From contig NZ_RKHO01000001.1 of NCBI RefSeq assembly GCF_003752505.1, forward strand, positions 744,001 to 808,000: DNA of 64,000 bases, read 5' to 3'. The notes beneath the pieces were generated by a model. It searched no databases. It worked only from the letters and a program-made list of their open reading frames with translations, and was not told where the DNA came from. The DNA is from Nocardioides aurantiacus. Lineage in GTDB: Bacteria; Actinomycetota; Actinomycetes; Propionibacteriales; Nocardioidaceae. Made by a program: the position numbers and the translations under genes. Position 1 is the first letter of the stretch. Each line of letters starts with the position of its first letter. Shown piece by piece: positions 17,484-29,457 of the stretch.

Positions 17484-18484
17484 GCACCTCGACCGAACCG
17501 GCCCGCCCCGCCCGCCCGAGCCGGCCGGCCCGACCGACCCGGCGGCGTACGCCCTCCACGCGGGCCCGGCAGGACGCCCGCACCGGCCTGGCGCTGATCT
17601 CGCCCACCTTCGTGGTGGTCGTGGTGGTGGTCGTGCTCCCGATCCTGTGGACGGTCTCGCTGGCCTTCCAGGAGGTGCGGCTGCTCGACCTGCGCACCAC
17701 CGGCGTGATCGGCGACTACACGCTCGAGAACTTCCGTGACGTGCTCACCTCCGACGGGTTCCTCACCGCCCTGCTGACCACGCTCTTCTACGCCGTGGGC
17801 GGCACCGGCCTCGCGATCCTGGTCGGGCTGGTCGCCGCGCTCGCGCTGCGGCGGCCGTTCCGGGGCCGTGGGCTGGTCCGCGCCGCCCTGCTGCTGCCGT
17901 ACGTCGCCCCGGTGGTCGCGGCGGCCTTCGTCTGGTCGACCGCGCTCAACCCGCAGTACGGCGTGGTCAACGCCTGGGGCACCGGCGCGCTGGGCTGGGA
18001 GGACCCGATCGCGTTCCTCAGCTCCCGCTCCGACGACGTGTCGGTGCTGGGCCTGCAGCTGGAGGTGCCGACCGCCCTGCTCACGGTGATCGCGTTCGAG
18101 GCCTGGCGCTCCTTCCCGTTCGCCTTCCTCTTCCTCACCGCCCGCCTGGAGGCGGTGCCGGACACCTACGAGGAGGCGGCGCGCATCGACGGGGCCACGC
18201 CGACGCAGCGGTTCCGCCACATCGTGCTGCCGCAGCTGGGGCCGACGATCGCGGTGCTGTGCGTGCTGCGGTTCATCTGGACCTTCAACAACTTCGACGA
18301 CATCTACCTGCTGACCGGCGGGGGGGCCGGCACCGAGGTGGTCGCCGTCCGGGTCTTCAACTACCTCACCGCCCGCAGCGACATCGGCGCCGCGGCCGCC
18401 CAGGCGCTGGTGCTCGCCGCGATCCTGGCGGTGCTCGTCACGGCGTACCTCACGCTCTTCGGCCGGCGGGAGGAGCGGGCATGA
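17480..18484 (+). CDS. Sugar ABC transporter permease, MalF type
   Basis: A 334-residue inner-membrane permease. A 35-residue Arg/Pro-rich cytoplasmic tail precedes six predicted membrane segments. The EAA loop (YEEAARIDGATPTQRFRHIVLPQL) that docks on the ATPase is intact. Its GTG start overlaps the stop of the binding-protein gene (GTGA), and its stop overlaps the next permease start (ATGA), so the three are translationally coupled. No ATP-hydrolysing subunit is encoded beside them, as is common for actinobacterial CUT1 systems that share one MsiK-type ATPase. Confidence 0.92.
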   Translation: MSTSTEPARPARPSRPARPTRRRTPSTRARQDARTGLALISPTFVVVVVVVVLPILWTVSLAFQEVRLLDLRTTGVIGDYTLENFRDVLTSDGFLTALLTTLFYAVGGTGLAILVGLVAALALRRPFRGRGLVRAALLLPYVAPVVAAAFVWSTALNPQYGVVNAWGTGALGWEDPIAFLSSRSDDVSVLGLQLEVPTALLTVIAFEAWRSFPFAFLFLTARLEAVPDTYEEAARIDGATPTQRFRHIVLPQLGPTIAVLCVLRFIWTFNNFDDIYLLTGGGAGTEVVAVRVFNYLTARSDIGAAAAQALVLAAILAVLVTAYLTLFGRREERA

Positions 18485-19359
18485 GCACGACCAACCTGCG
18501 CAACACGATCGAGGAGCGTTCGCTGGCGGTGCTCCGCCCGGTGGTCATCGGGCTGCTGCTGCTGGTGGCGCTCGTGCCGTTCTACTACATGGTGGTGCTC
18601 TCGTTCCGGCCGCTCGACAGCCTGGTGCAGGACCCCGGTCGGATGTGGGTGGGGCTCTCGGAGGTCGACCCGGCGACCTACGCCGACGTGCTGCGCTCGG
18701 TCGACGCCGGCGGGCAGGGCTTCGCCTCGTTCATCCGCAACAGCCTGCTGGTGGCCGGCGGCACCGTGGTGCTCTCGCTGCTGGTTGCCGTGCCGGGGGC
18801 GTACGCCGTCAGCCGGCTCGACTTCTTCGGCCGGCGTCAGGTCTCGGCGCTGTTCCTGACCGTCTACTTCTTCCCCAGCATCCTGCTGGCCGTGCCGCTG
18901 TTCGTCTTCTACACCCGCATCGGGCTGCGCGGCTCCCTCGTCGGGCTGCTGATCGTCTACCTCGCCCAGGTGGCAGCGGTGACGATCTACATGCTGCGCA
19001 ACTACTTCGACACGATCCCGGTCAGCCTGGAGGAGGCCGCGGCGATCGACGGCTGCTCGCGGCTGCAGGTGCTGCGCCGGATCAGCCTGCCGCTGGCGCT
19101 GCCCGCGGTGGCCTCCAACGCGCTCTTCGTGTTCATGATCGCCTGGAACGAGTTCCTCTTCGCGCTGCTGTTCCTCGTCGAGGACCGCGACTCGTGGACC
19201 GTCTCGCTGGGCCTGTCGCAGCTGGCGGGGAGCATCGAGGTGCCCACGACGACGCTGATGGCGGGCTCGGTGATCCTGACGCTGCCGATCGTGGTGCTGT
19301 TCTTCCTGGCCGAGCGGTTCCTCGTGGGCGGGTTGACGGCCGGGGCCGAGAAGGGCTGA
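18481..19359 (+). CDS. Sugar ABC transporter permease, MalG type
   Basis: A 292-residue partner permease with six membrane segments and an intact EAA loop (SLEEAAAIDGCSRLQVLRRISLPLALP). It pairs with the preceding MalF-type protein in the membrane to form the translocation path. Its start overlaps the upstream stop by 4 nt. No LacI-type regulator or glycoside hydrolase is attached to this operon, so the imported sugar cannot be assigned. Confidence 0.92.
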   Translation: MSTTNLRNTIEERSLAVLRPVVIGLLLLVALVPFYYMVVLSFRPLDSLVQDPGRMWVGLSEVDPATYADVLRSVDAGGQGFASFIRNSLLVAGGTVVLSLLVAVPGAYAVSRLDFFGRRQVSALFLTVYFFPSILLAVPLFVFYTRIGLRGSLVGLLIVYLAQVAAVTIYMLRNYFDTIPVSLEEAAAIDGCSRLQVLRRISLPLALPAVASNALFVFMIAWNEFLFALLFLVEDRDSWTVSLGLSQLAGSIEVPTTTLMAGSVILTLPIVVLFFLAERFLVGGLTAGAEKG

Positions 19360-19411
19360 CCCTAGGGTGGGGCTCGGGCCGGAGCGTCCGGTCCCGTGGG
19401 GAGGTAGGCAC

Positions 19412-19924
19412 ATGAGCACGGTCAAGGTGGCCACCGAGGTCGACGCACGTGGCGGGATCCTGGTGGGCGACGACGGCTCGCCGGCCTCCCAGGAGGGGGT
19501 CCGCTGGGCGGCGGACCTGGCGGGACGGCTCGGGGAGACGCTGCACGTCGTACGCGCCTGGTCGATCTCCTCGGCCCCGCGGCCGGCGAGTGCGACCGGC
19601 GGCTACGTGCCGCCGCTGACCGACTTCGAGCAGGCCGTCCTGGACCGGCTCCGTGAGGACGTCGCCGCCGCCGGGGTGTCCGAGGGCGACGCCGTGCAGC
19701 TGCACGTCGTCCACGGCGCGGCCGGCCGCCGGCTGCTGGAGGCCGCGGCCCACGCCGACATGCTCGTGGTCGGCACCCGCGGTGCGGGCGGGTTCCTGGG
19801 CCTGCGGATGGGCTCGACGGCCGACCAGGTGATGCGCCACGCGCCGTGCCCGGTGGTGGTCGTCCCGGTGCACGGTGACGACGACCCGGACGACCTCGAC
19901 ACCCAGGTGCTCGCGGCCGACTGA
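19412..19924 (+). CDS. Universal stress protein, UspA family
   Basis: A 170-residue single-domain USP. After a short N-terminal extension the family start appears (GGILVGDDGSPASQEGVRWAA). The ATP-binding signature is complete near the C-terminus (GTRGAGGFLGLRMGSTADQV, followed by APCPVVVVP). Such proteins act in the cytosol in dormancy or stress responses; the exact role is not predictable. ATG 19412 has a strong GGGGAGG upstream. It may be read through from the ABC operon, which ends 52 nt earlier, or start on its own. Confidence 0.9.
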   Translation: MSTVKVATEVDARGGILVGDDGSPASQEGVRWAADLAGRLGETLHVVRAWSISSAPRPASATGGYVPPLTDFEQAVLDRLREDVAAAGVSEGDAVQLHVVHGAAGRRLLEAAAHADMLVVGTRGAGGFLGLRMGSTADQVMRHAPCPVVVVPVHGDDDPDDLDTQVLAAD

Positions 19925-19958
19925 CCCACCCTCGGGGTCCATGCCCCACCATGGACCC

Positions 19959-20363
19959 ATGGAGCAGACCGCCGCGGCCCCGGTGCGCCTCTCGCTGCGC
20001 GGGCAGACCTACGTCGCCGCCGTGGCGGTCGCTGCGACGGTGGCCTTCGTCGTGGACTCCCCGGTGGCCTGGGTGGTGCTGATGCTGCTCACGCTGCCGC
20101 TCAGCCTGCTGGCGATGTGGGTCGGCTTCTACGCCGCCCTGGCCGTCGGCGCGCTGGCGGGCCACGGCCCCGAGGCGGTGTCCTGGCCGGTCGGCGTGGC
20201 CTGGGTCGCGGTGTGGACCACGACGGCGTGGATCAACGCGCGGCTGGCCGAGAAGGTGCTCCGCCGGGGCTGGGACGCGCTGCGCACCGGCCCGCGCAAC
20301 GAGGACGACGACGACTGGAGCGAGGACTGGTACGGCGACGCGGACGAGCGCCCGCGTCCCTGA
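19959..20363 (+). CDS. Small membrane protein of unknown function
   Basis: About 134 residues. Three hydrophobic segments are visible (about residues 12-30, 31-58 and 70-90), followed by a charged, acidic C-terminal tail (NEDDDDWSEDWYGD) likely in the cytoplasm. No family is recognised. ATG 19959 is used; CACCAT 6 nt before it could be a leaderless-type -10 element. An ATG 18 nt upstream in frame is an alternative start. Its stop lies 3 nt from that of the convergent NUDIX gene. Confidence 0.65.
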   Translation: MEQTAAAPVRLSLRGQTYVAAVAVAATVAFVVDSPVAWVVLMLLTLPLSLLAMWVGFYAALAVGALAGHGPEAVSWPVGVAWVAVWTTTAWINARLAEKVLRRGWDALRTGPRNEDDDDWSEDWYGDADERPRP

Positions 20364-20366
20364 TCC

Positions 20367-21179
20367 TCAGCCCCGCCCGCTCTCGGTGTAGGCCGCCGGC
20401 CCGGGCTCGGCGGCCGGGGGAGCGGCCCGGAGCGCGGCCAGCGCCGCCTCGACGCGACGGGCGGTGAAGTCGGCGCAGCGCTCGCGCACCTCCGCGGGCG
20501 TGTGGAAGGCGACCGAGCGGATCTCGCGCTCCTGCCGCACCACCTCGTCGAGCACCGAGGCGTCCACGACGCCCCCGTCGAAGACCAGGCACAGCGCGTC
20601 GTCCCAGCCGCCCCACGGCGGCAGCCAGTCGGTGAGCAGCAGCCGGCCCGGCTCGAGGTCCAGCGCCAGCTCCTCGCGGACCTCGCGGGCCACGGCGAGC
20701 TGGGGCGACTCGCCGACCTCGACGACGCCGCCGGGCAGGTCGTGGTCGCGCTTGTAGGTCAGCTGGCACAGCAGCACCCGGTCGTCGCGGTCGCGGACCA
20801 GCAGCTGGCTGATGGCGCGCTTGCGCGGCAGGAACGAGTTGAGCAGCGTCCGGAACCCGTCGGGGTCCTCCAGCGGGGTGTCGTCGACCAGCCGGGCGTA
20901 GACGACCCGGTCGGTCGCGGGCCGGTCGACCTCGCCGTCGGCGTCCGCGACGCCGCGGGCGACACCCTCGCGCATCAGGCCCGAGAAGGTCGCCACGCGC
21001 TGGGCCTGGTCGTCGTCGGGGTCGACGTGGGTCTCGACCCGGGTGGCGCCGCCCTTGAAGGCCGACTCCACGACGCGTCGCACCTCCTCGGAGCAGACCT
21101 GCAGGCCCTGCTCCTGCAGCGCCGGGGGCCAGGACACCCGGACCACGCCGGGGGCGACGGAGGTCAGCTCGGCACGCAC
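20367..21179 (-). CDS. NUDIX hydrolase with an N-terminal GNAT-like segment
   Basis: About 270 residues. The C-terminal half is a NUDIX domain (RDHDLPGGVVEVGE...REVREEL), with the metal-binding REVREE intact and Ala-Leu where the motif usually ends in Gly, so it should hydrolyse a nucleoside-diphosphate-linked or similar substrate. The N-terminal ~90 residues (CSEEVRRVVESAFKGGATRVETHVD...FSGLMREGVARG) resemble part of a GNAT acetyltransferase fold. Two starts compete: GTG 21188 and GTG 21179. The second is preferred because TAGGGT (21187-21192) sits exactly 7 nt before it, as at other leaderless-type starts nearby. Confidence 0.8.
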   Translation of the reverse strand: MRAELTSVAPGVVRVSWPPALQEQGLQVCSEEVRRVVESAFKGGATRVETHVDPDDDQAQRVATFSGLMREGVARGVADADGEVDRPATDRVVYARLVDDTPLEDPDGFRTLLNSFLPRKRAISQLLVRDRDDRVLLCQLTYKRDHDLPGGVVEVGESPQLAVAREVREELALDLEPGRLLLTDWLPPWGGWDDALCLVFDGGVVDASVLDEVVRQEREIRSVAFHTPAEVRERCADFTARRVEAALAALRAAPPAAEPGPAAYTESGRG

Positions 21180-21186
21180 GACGCCC

Positions 21187-21192
21187 ACCCTA
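21187..21192 (-). promoter_or_regulatory. -10-like hexamer for the NUDIX gene
   Basis: TAGGGT on the minus strand ends 7 nt before GTG 21179. It overlaps the alternative start GTG 21188, which argues against that start. Confidence 0.35.
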
Positions 21193-21213
21193 GTGACCGG
21201 CGGGGGGAGGGGG

Positions 21214-22323
21214 TCAGAGCAGCCAGATCGCGAGCACGCCGGCGGCGACGGCGGCCGGGGCGACCAGCAGCCCCTCCAGGCCGAAGCGCAGCGCGCTGAC
21301 GGGCAGCCCGCGCCGGCGGCAGCTGCGCAGCCACAGCAGGTTGGCCAGCGACCCCCAGGCGAGCACGACCGGGCCGACGTTGACGGCGACCAGCGCCGTC
21401 AGCAGCCGGTCGGTGCTGCCGGCGAACGGCTCCACCACGAGGTACGCCGGCAGGTTGTTGACCACGTTGGCCAGCACCGTGGTGACGCCCGCCAGCTGGG
21501 CCACCGACCCCGGCGAGGACCCCTGGCCCAGCGCCGCGGTGAGCACCGGCGCCCCGACGTCGACCACGACGTCGGTGACCGCGAACAGCACCACGGCCAG
21601 CACGATGACCGACCAGGGCAGCAGCGCGAGCAGCCGGCGCGGGGCGACGACCGCGGGACGGCGTACGGCGAAACCGGCGACGAGCACCACCGCGGCGACC
21701 AGGGCCGTGAGCCAGGGCGGTGTGCCGAGGACGACCGCCGGGGCCACCAGGGCCACCACCACCGCCGCCAGCACGACCAGCGTGCGGTCGGCGGGCGGGA
21801 GCCCCCGCGGCACGTCGTAGCGACCGACCAGGGCCCGTCGGTGGCGCAGCAGCAGCACCGCGACCACCACGACGAGCACGGCGAGCTGGGGCGCCCAGGT
21901 CTGCGCCAGGAACTCCAGCGGGTGCAGGTCGAGCCGCTCCTGGGCCAGCAGGTTGGTCAGGTTGGACACGGGCAGCAGCAGCGAGGCGGCGTTGGCCAGC
22001 CAGATCGCGGCGAAGGCGAACGGCAGCGGGCTCAGCCGGAGCTCCTGGGCCAGCGCCAGGCCGATCGGGGCGAGCAGCACGGCCGTGGTGTCGATGCTGA
22101 GCACCCAGGTGCACACCGTGGCCAGCACCACGAAGAGGCCGAACAGCAGCAGCCGGCTGCCGCCCGCGGCGCGGGCCGCGAGGTGCGCGCCGACGTCGAA
22201 CAGGCCGGCCTCGTCGCACAGGTCGGCCACCACCTGGATCAGCGCCAGGAACAGCAGCACCGGCCAGACGCGGTCGGCGACCTCGAGCAGCGAGGAGGCG
22301 ACCGCGCCGAGCCCGCCGGTCAC
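21214..22323 (-). CDS. ArsB/SLC13-like ion transporter superfamily permease
   Basis: A 369-residue integral membrane protein with about ten hydrophobic segments. It contains the paired helical-hairpin signatures of the ion transporter superfamily: [19 protein letters not shown] plus [16 protein letters not shown] in the first half, and [18 protein letters not shown] plus [19 protein letters not shown] in the second. It therefore belongs with ArsB, CitMHS and SLC13 carriers of anions or di/tricarboxylates. The substrate is unknown. Its GTG overlaps the glgB stop by 4 nt (GTGA), so it is the translationally coupled last gene of the glucan operon, an odd partner for it. Confidence 0.85.
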   Translation of the reverse strand: MTGGLGAVASSLLEVADRVWPVLLFLALIQVVADLCDEAGLFDVGAHLAARAAGGSRLLLFGLFVVLATVCTWVLSIDTTAVLLAPIGLALAQELRLSPLPFAFAAIWLANAASLLLPVSNLTNLLAQERLDLHPLEFLAQTWAPQLAVLVVVVAVLLLRHRRALVGRYDVPRGLPPADRTLVVLAAVVVALVAPAVVLGTPPWLTALVAAVVLVAGFAVRRPAVVAPRRLLALLPWSVIVLAVVLFAVTDVVVDVGAPVLTAALGQGSSPGSVAQLAGVTTVLANVVNNLPAYLVVEPFAGSTDRLLTALVAVNVGPVVLAWGSLANLLWLRSCRRRGLPVSALRFGLEGLLVAPAAVAAGVLAIWLL

Positions 22324-24209
22324 CGCCGGGCGGAGAGCCAGACGGTGCCGAGCGGGGGCACGCGCAGCGACGCCGAGGCGGGCTGGCCGTGGTGCGGCTC
22401 GGCGTGGGCGGTGACGGTGCCGAGGTTGCCGACGCCGGAGCCGCCGTAGGCCTCGGCGTCGGTGTTGATGACCTCGCTCCACTCCCCGGCGAAGGGCAGC
22501 CCGAGTCGGTACGACTCGCGCGGCTGCCCCGAGAAGTTGGTGACCGAGACCAGCGCGCTGCCGTCGTTGCCCCAGCGCACGAAGGCGACGGTGTTGCCGC
22601 CGGAGTCGTCGGCCTCGAGCCAGGTGAAGCCCGCGGGGTCGGAGTCCTGCGACCACAGCGCCGGGCTGTCGAGGTAGACGCTGTTGAGGTCGCGCACCAG
22701 CCGGCGCACGCCCTCGTGGTCGGCGTCGCCCAGCAGCCACCAGTCGAGCTCGCGCTGCTCGGCCCACTCCTGGTCCTGGGCGAACTCGGTGCCCATGAAC
22801 AGCAGCTGCTTGCCCGGGTGGGCCCACTGCCAGGACAGGAACGCGCGCACGTTGGCCAGCTGCTGCCAGCGGTCGCCGGGCATCTTGCGCAGCAGCGACC
22901 CCTTGCCGTGCACGACCTCGTCGTGGCTGATCGGCAGCACGAAGTGCTCGGAGTAGGCGTAGACCATCGAGAAGGTGACCTCGTGGTGGTGGTAGCCGCG
23001 GTGCACCGGCTCGCGGGCGACGTAGCTCAACGAGTCGTGCATCCAGCCCATGTTCCACTTCAGCCCGAAGCCGAGCCCGCCCTCGCTGGTGGGACGGGTG
23101 ACGCCCGGCCAGGAGGTCGACTCCTCGGCGATGGTCACCGCGCCGGGGACGTTCTTGTAGACGGTGCCGTTGAGCTCCTGCAGGAAGTGCACCGCCTCGA
23201 GGTTCTCGCGCCCGCCGTGCACGTTGGGCTCCCACTCGCCGGGCTCGCGGGAGTAGTCGAGGTAGAGCATCGAGGCCACCGCGTCGACGCGGATCCCGTC
23301 GACGTGGAACTCCTGGAGCCAGTAGAGCGCGTTGGCGACGAGGAAGTTGCGGATCTCCCGGCGGCCGAAGTTGAAGACGTAGGTGCCCCAGTCGGGGTGC
23401 TCGCCGCGGCTGGGGTTGGGGTCCTCGTAGAGCGGCGTGCCGTCGAAGCGGGCCAGCGCGAACTCGTCCTTGGGGAAGTGGGCGGGGACCCAGTCGACGA
23501 TGACGCCGATCCCGGCCTGGTGGAGCGCGTCGACGAGGCGCCGGAAGCCGTCGGGGTCGCCGAACCGGGAGGTGGGGGCGTAGTAGGAGGTCACCTGGTA
23601 GCCCCACGACCCACCGAAGGGGTGCTCCATCACCGGCAGCAGCTCGACGTGGGTGAAGCCCATCTCCACGACGTACGCCGTGAGGTGCTCGGCCAGGTCG
23701 TCGTAGGTGTAGGTCGACTCGCCCGGCCCGCGGGGGTGGTGCCGCCAGGAGCCCAGGTGGACCTCGTAGACCGACATCGGCTGCTGGTCGTGCCGGGTGT
23801 TCTCGGCGCGCTCGGCCATCCAGGCGTCGTCGGACCAGCTGTGGGTGCTCTCGAAGGTCACCGAGGCCGTGTGCGGCGGCACCTCGGTGTGGAAGGCCAT
23901 CGGGTCGGCCTTGTCGCGCCAGTGCCCGTCGGCGCCGCGGACGTGGAACTTGTAGGCCTCGCCCGACCCGGCGCCGGCCACGAAGCACTCCCACACGCCC
24001 GAGTCGCCGCTCTGCACCAGGGGGCTGCGGCTGCCGTCCCAGTCGTTGAAGCCGCCGCGCACCTGCACCTCCTGGGCGTGCGGCGCCCAGACCCGGAAGG
24101 TGGTGCCCTCGGTGCCGACGTGGGCACCCAGCGCCTCCCACAGCCGCTCGTGGCGGCCCTCGTTGATCAGGTGCAGGTCGATCTCACCCAGGATGTGGTC
24201 GTCGGTCAT
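22320..24209 (-). CDS. glgB: 1,4-alpha-glucan branching enzyme
   Basis: A 629-residue GH13 branching enzyme that makes alpha-1,6 links in glycogen or GlgE-type glucan. A CBM48 domain (about 25-120, with [13 protein letters not shown]) precedes the barrel. The catalytic nucleophile is Asp309 ([10 protein letters not shown]), the acid/base Glu362 (TIAEES), and the third site lies in [10 protein letters not shown]; the 53-residue spacing of the first two matches E. coli GlgB. It lacks the extra N-terminal domain of the longest forms. The start ATG 24209 overlaps the mak stop by 4 nt, and glgB is fourth in glgE-treS-mak-glgB-permease. Confidence 0.96.
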   Translation of the reverse strand: MTDDHILGEIDLHLINEGRHERLWEALGAHVGTEGTTFRVWAPHAQEVQVRGGFNDWDGSRSPLVQSGDSGVWECFVAGAGSGEAYKFHVRGADGHWRDKADPMAFHTEVPPHTASVTFESTHSWSDDAWMAERAENTRHDQQPMSVYEVHLGSWRHHPRGPGESTYTYDDLAEHLTAYVVEMGFTHVELLPVMEHPFGGSWGYQVTSYYAPTSRFGDPDGFRRLVDALHQAGIGVIVDWVPAHFPKDEFALARFDGTPLYEDPNPSRGEHPDWGTYVFNFGRREIRNFLVANALYWLQEFHVDGIRVDAVASMLYLDYSREPGEWEPNVHGGRENLEAVHFLQELNGTVYKNVPGAVTIAEESTSWPGVTRPTSEGGLGFGLKWNMGWMHDSLSYVAREPVHRGYHHHEVTFSMVYAYSEHFVLPISHDEVVHGKGSLLRKMPGDRWQQLANVRAFLSWQWAHPGKQLLFMGTEFAQDQEWAEQRELDWWLLGDADHEGVRRLVRDLNSVYLDSPALWSQDSDPAGFTWLEADDSGGNTVAFVRWGNDGSALVSVTNFSGQPRESYRLGLPFAGEWSEVINTDAEAYGGSGVGNLGTVTAHAEPHHGQPASASLRVPPLGTVWLSARR

Positions 24210-25599
24210 GCGTGGTCTCCGATGCGTGAGATGGCGGCGAGCGGGATGTCGACCCAGGTCGGGCGGTTGCGGGCCTCGTAGCCCACCTCGTAGACGGCCT
24301 TGTCGGCCTCGTAGGCGTCGACGAGGGCGCGCTCGGCGTCGGTCATCGCCGACCCGCCCGCCTCGACCCGACGCTCGACGTAGCCGTGGAGGAACGCGGC
24401 GCGGTTGCGCTCGCGCCACTCCTGGGCGCGGTACTCCACCTGGGGGCCGGGGTCACCGACCTCGTGGAGGTCCTTGACCACCGACTCGACGGCGTAGTCG
24501 AAGGAGCGGAGCATGCCCGCGACGTCGCGCCAGGGCGAGTCGGGCAGCCGGCGCTCGGCCAGCGGCTTGGCCGGCTCGCCCTCGAAGTCGACCAGCTTCC
24601 AGCCGCGCGCGGTGCGCAGCGTCTGGCCGAGGTGCAGGTCGCCGTGGACGCGGTGCACCTCCTGGCGACCGAGGTCGCCCAGGTCGGCGAAGACCCGGCG
24701 CAGCGCGTCGGCGTGCGGCGCGAGCGGGGGTACGCCGGCCAGCTGGGCCTCCAGCCGCACCCGCATCTGCTCGGCCAGCGACGCGCCGTCGACGGTGTCG
24801 TGGCCGAAGTGCTCGCGCAGCACGACGTGGACGTCGGCGACCGCGGCGCCGAGCCGCTCGGACTCGCCGGCGAAGTCGCCGCCCACCTCGTCGGCGTGCA
24901 GGTCGGCCTCGCTGAACAGGTTGCGCACGCTCGACAGCGCGAGGTCCCAGCCGTCGGCGGCCGTGCGCAGGAACTGCTGCAGCATGGCGAGGTCGTCCTC
25001 GCCGGCCTGCACCCAGCCGTAGAGCGCGGCGACGTTGGGGTTCTCGGCCTCGGTGAGGACCTCGTGGATCTCGATGTCGGGGTTGCGGCCGCTGGTGACC
25101 TTGCGGAACACCTTGAGCAGGCTGTCGTCGCCGAAGGCCACCGAGGAGTTGCTCTGCTCGCCGCTGAAGAGCGTGGAGTGCACGTCGGTGGCCAGCTCGT
25201 GGTCGCCGACCCGGTGGAAGGTGGCGCCGCCGTACGCCTGCTCGCCGCCGCTCGGGGTGGAGCAGAAGGTCTGCAGGTAGACCGCCATCGCCTCGCGGTC
25301 GTGCACCGCGTCGTAGGTCCAGCGCTCGCCGGCGTCGGGGTCGAGCTCGTCGGTGCCGTGGCCGACCAGCGCGTGGCCGATGCGGTGCTGCTCCTCGACG
25401 TGGTGCACCAGCGGCATCTGGTAGCGCTCGGTGCTGCCGTCGGGGTAGGTGACGTCGACGACGTCGATGGTCACGGTCGGCGGGCCGGGCAGCGTGGCGA
25501 CCCGGGTGACGTCGGTGACGACGTGGTCGCGGCCCTTGCCGGCGAACCAGCGTGCGTGGGCGAGGTAGGCGGTCATCTGCGGGTGGCTGCTCGTCGAGG

Positions 25600-25603
<4 letters not shown>
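24206..25603 (-). CDS. mak: Maltokinase (maltose-1-phosphate producing)
   Basis: A 465-residue ATP-dependent maltokinase (Mak/Pep2), of the aminoglycoside-phosphotransferase-like kinase fold. The opening ARWFAGKGR is characteristic. The catalytic loop is [10 protein letters not shown] and the metal-binding segment [15 protein letters not shown]. It converts maltose from TreS into maltose 1-phosphate for GlgE. It is often fused to TreS; here the two genes are separate but overlap by 4 nt (ATGA at 25600-25603), and it overlaps glgB in the same way. Confidence 0.95.
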
Positions 25604-29348
<3,745 letters not shown>

Positions 29349-29421
29349 GGCACCACACTCGCGGAGCGCGGGGCCGCACGCAAACCTCGGGCCCGGCTCG
29401 CGGCCGACTCGCGCGAAGCCG

Positions 29422-29450
29422 TTGGATCGATCCAAGACTTCGGTTACGGT
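29422..29450 (+). promoter_or_regulatory. glgP promoter overlapped by a 14-bp palindrome
   Basis: TTGGATCGATCCAA (29422-29435) is a perfect palindrome. Its first six bases can serve as a -35 element, with TACGGT (29445-29450) as -10 after a 17-bp spacer and 7 nt before the glgP GTG. A protein bound here would block glgP and could also affect divergent glgE. The regulator is unknown. Confidence 0.55.
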
Positions 29451-29457
29451 GCTGCCC

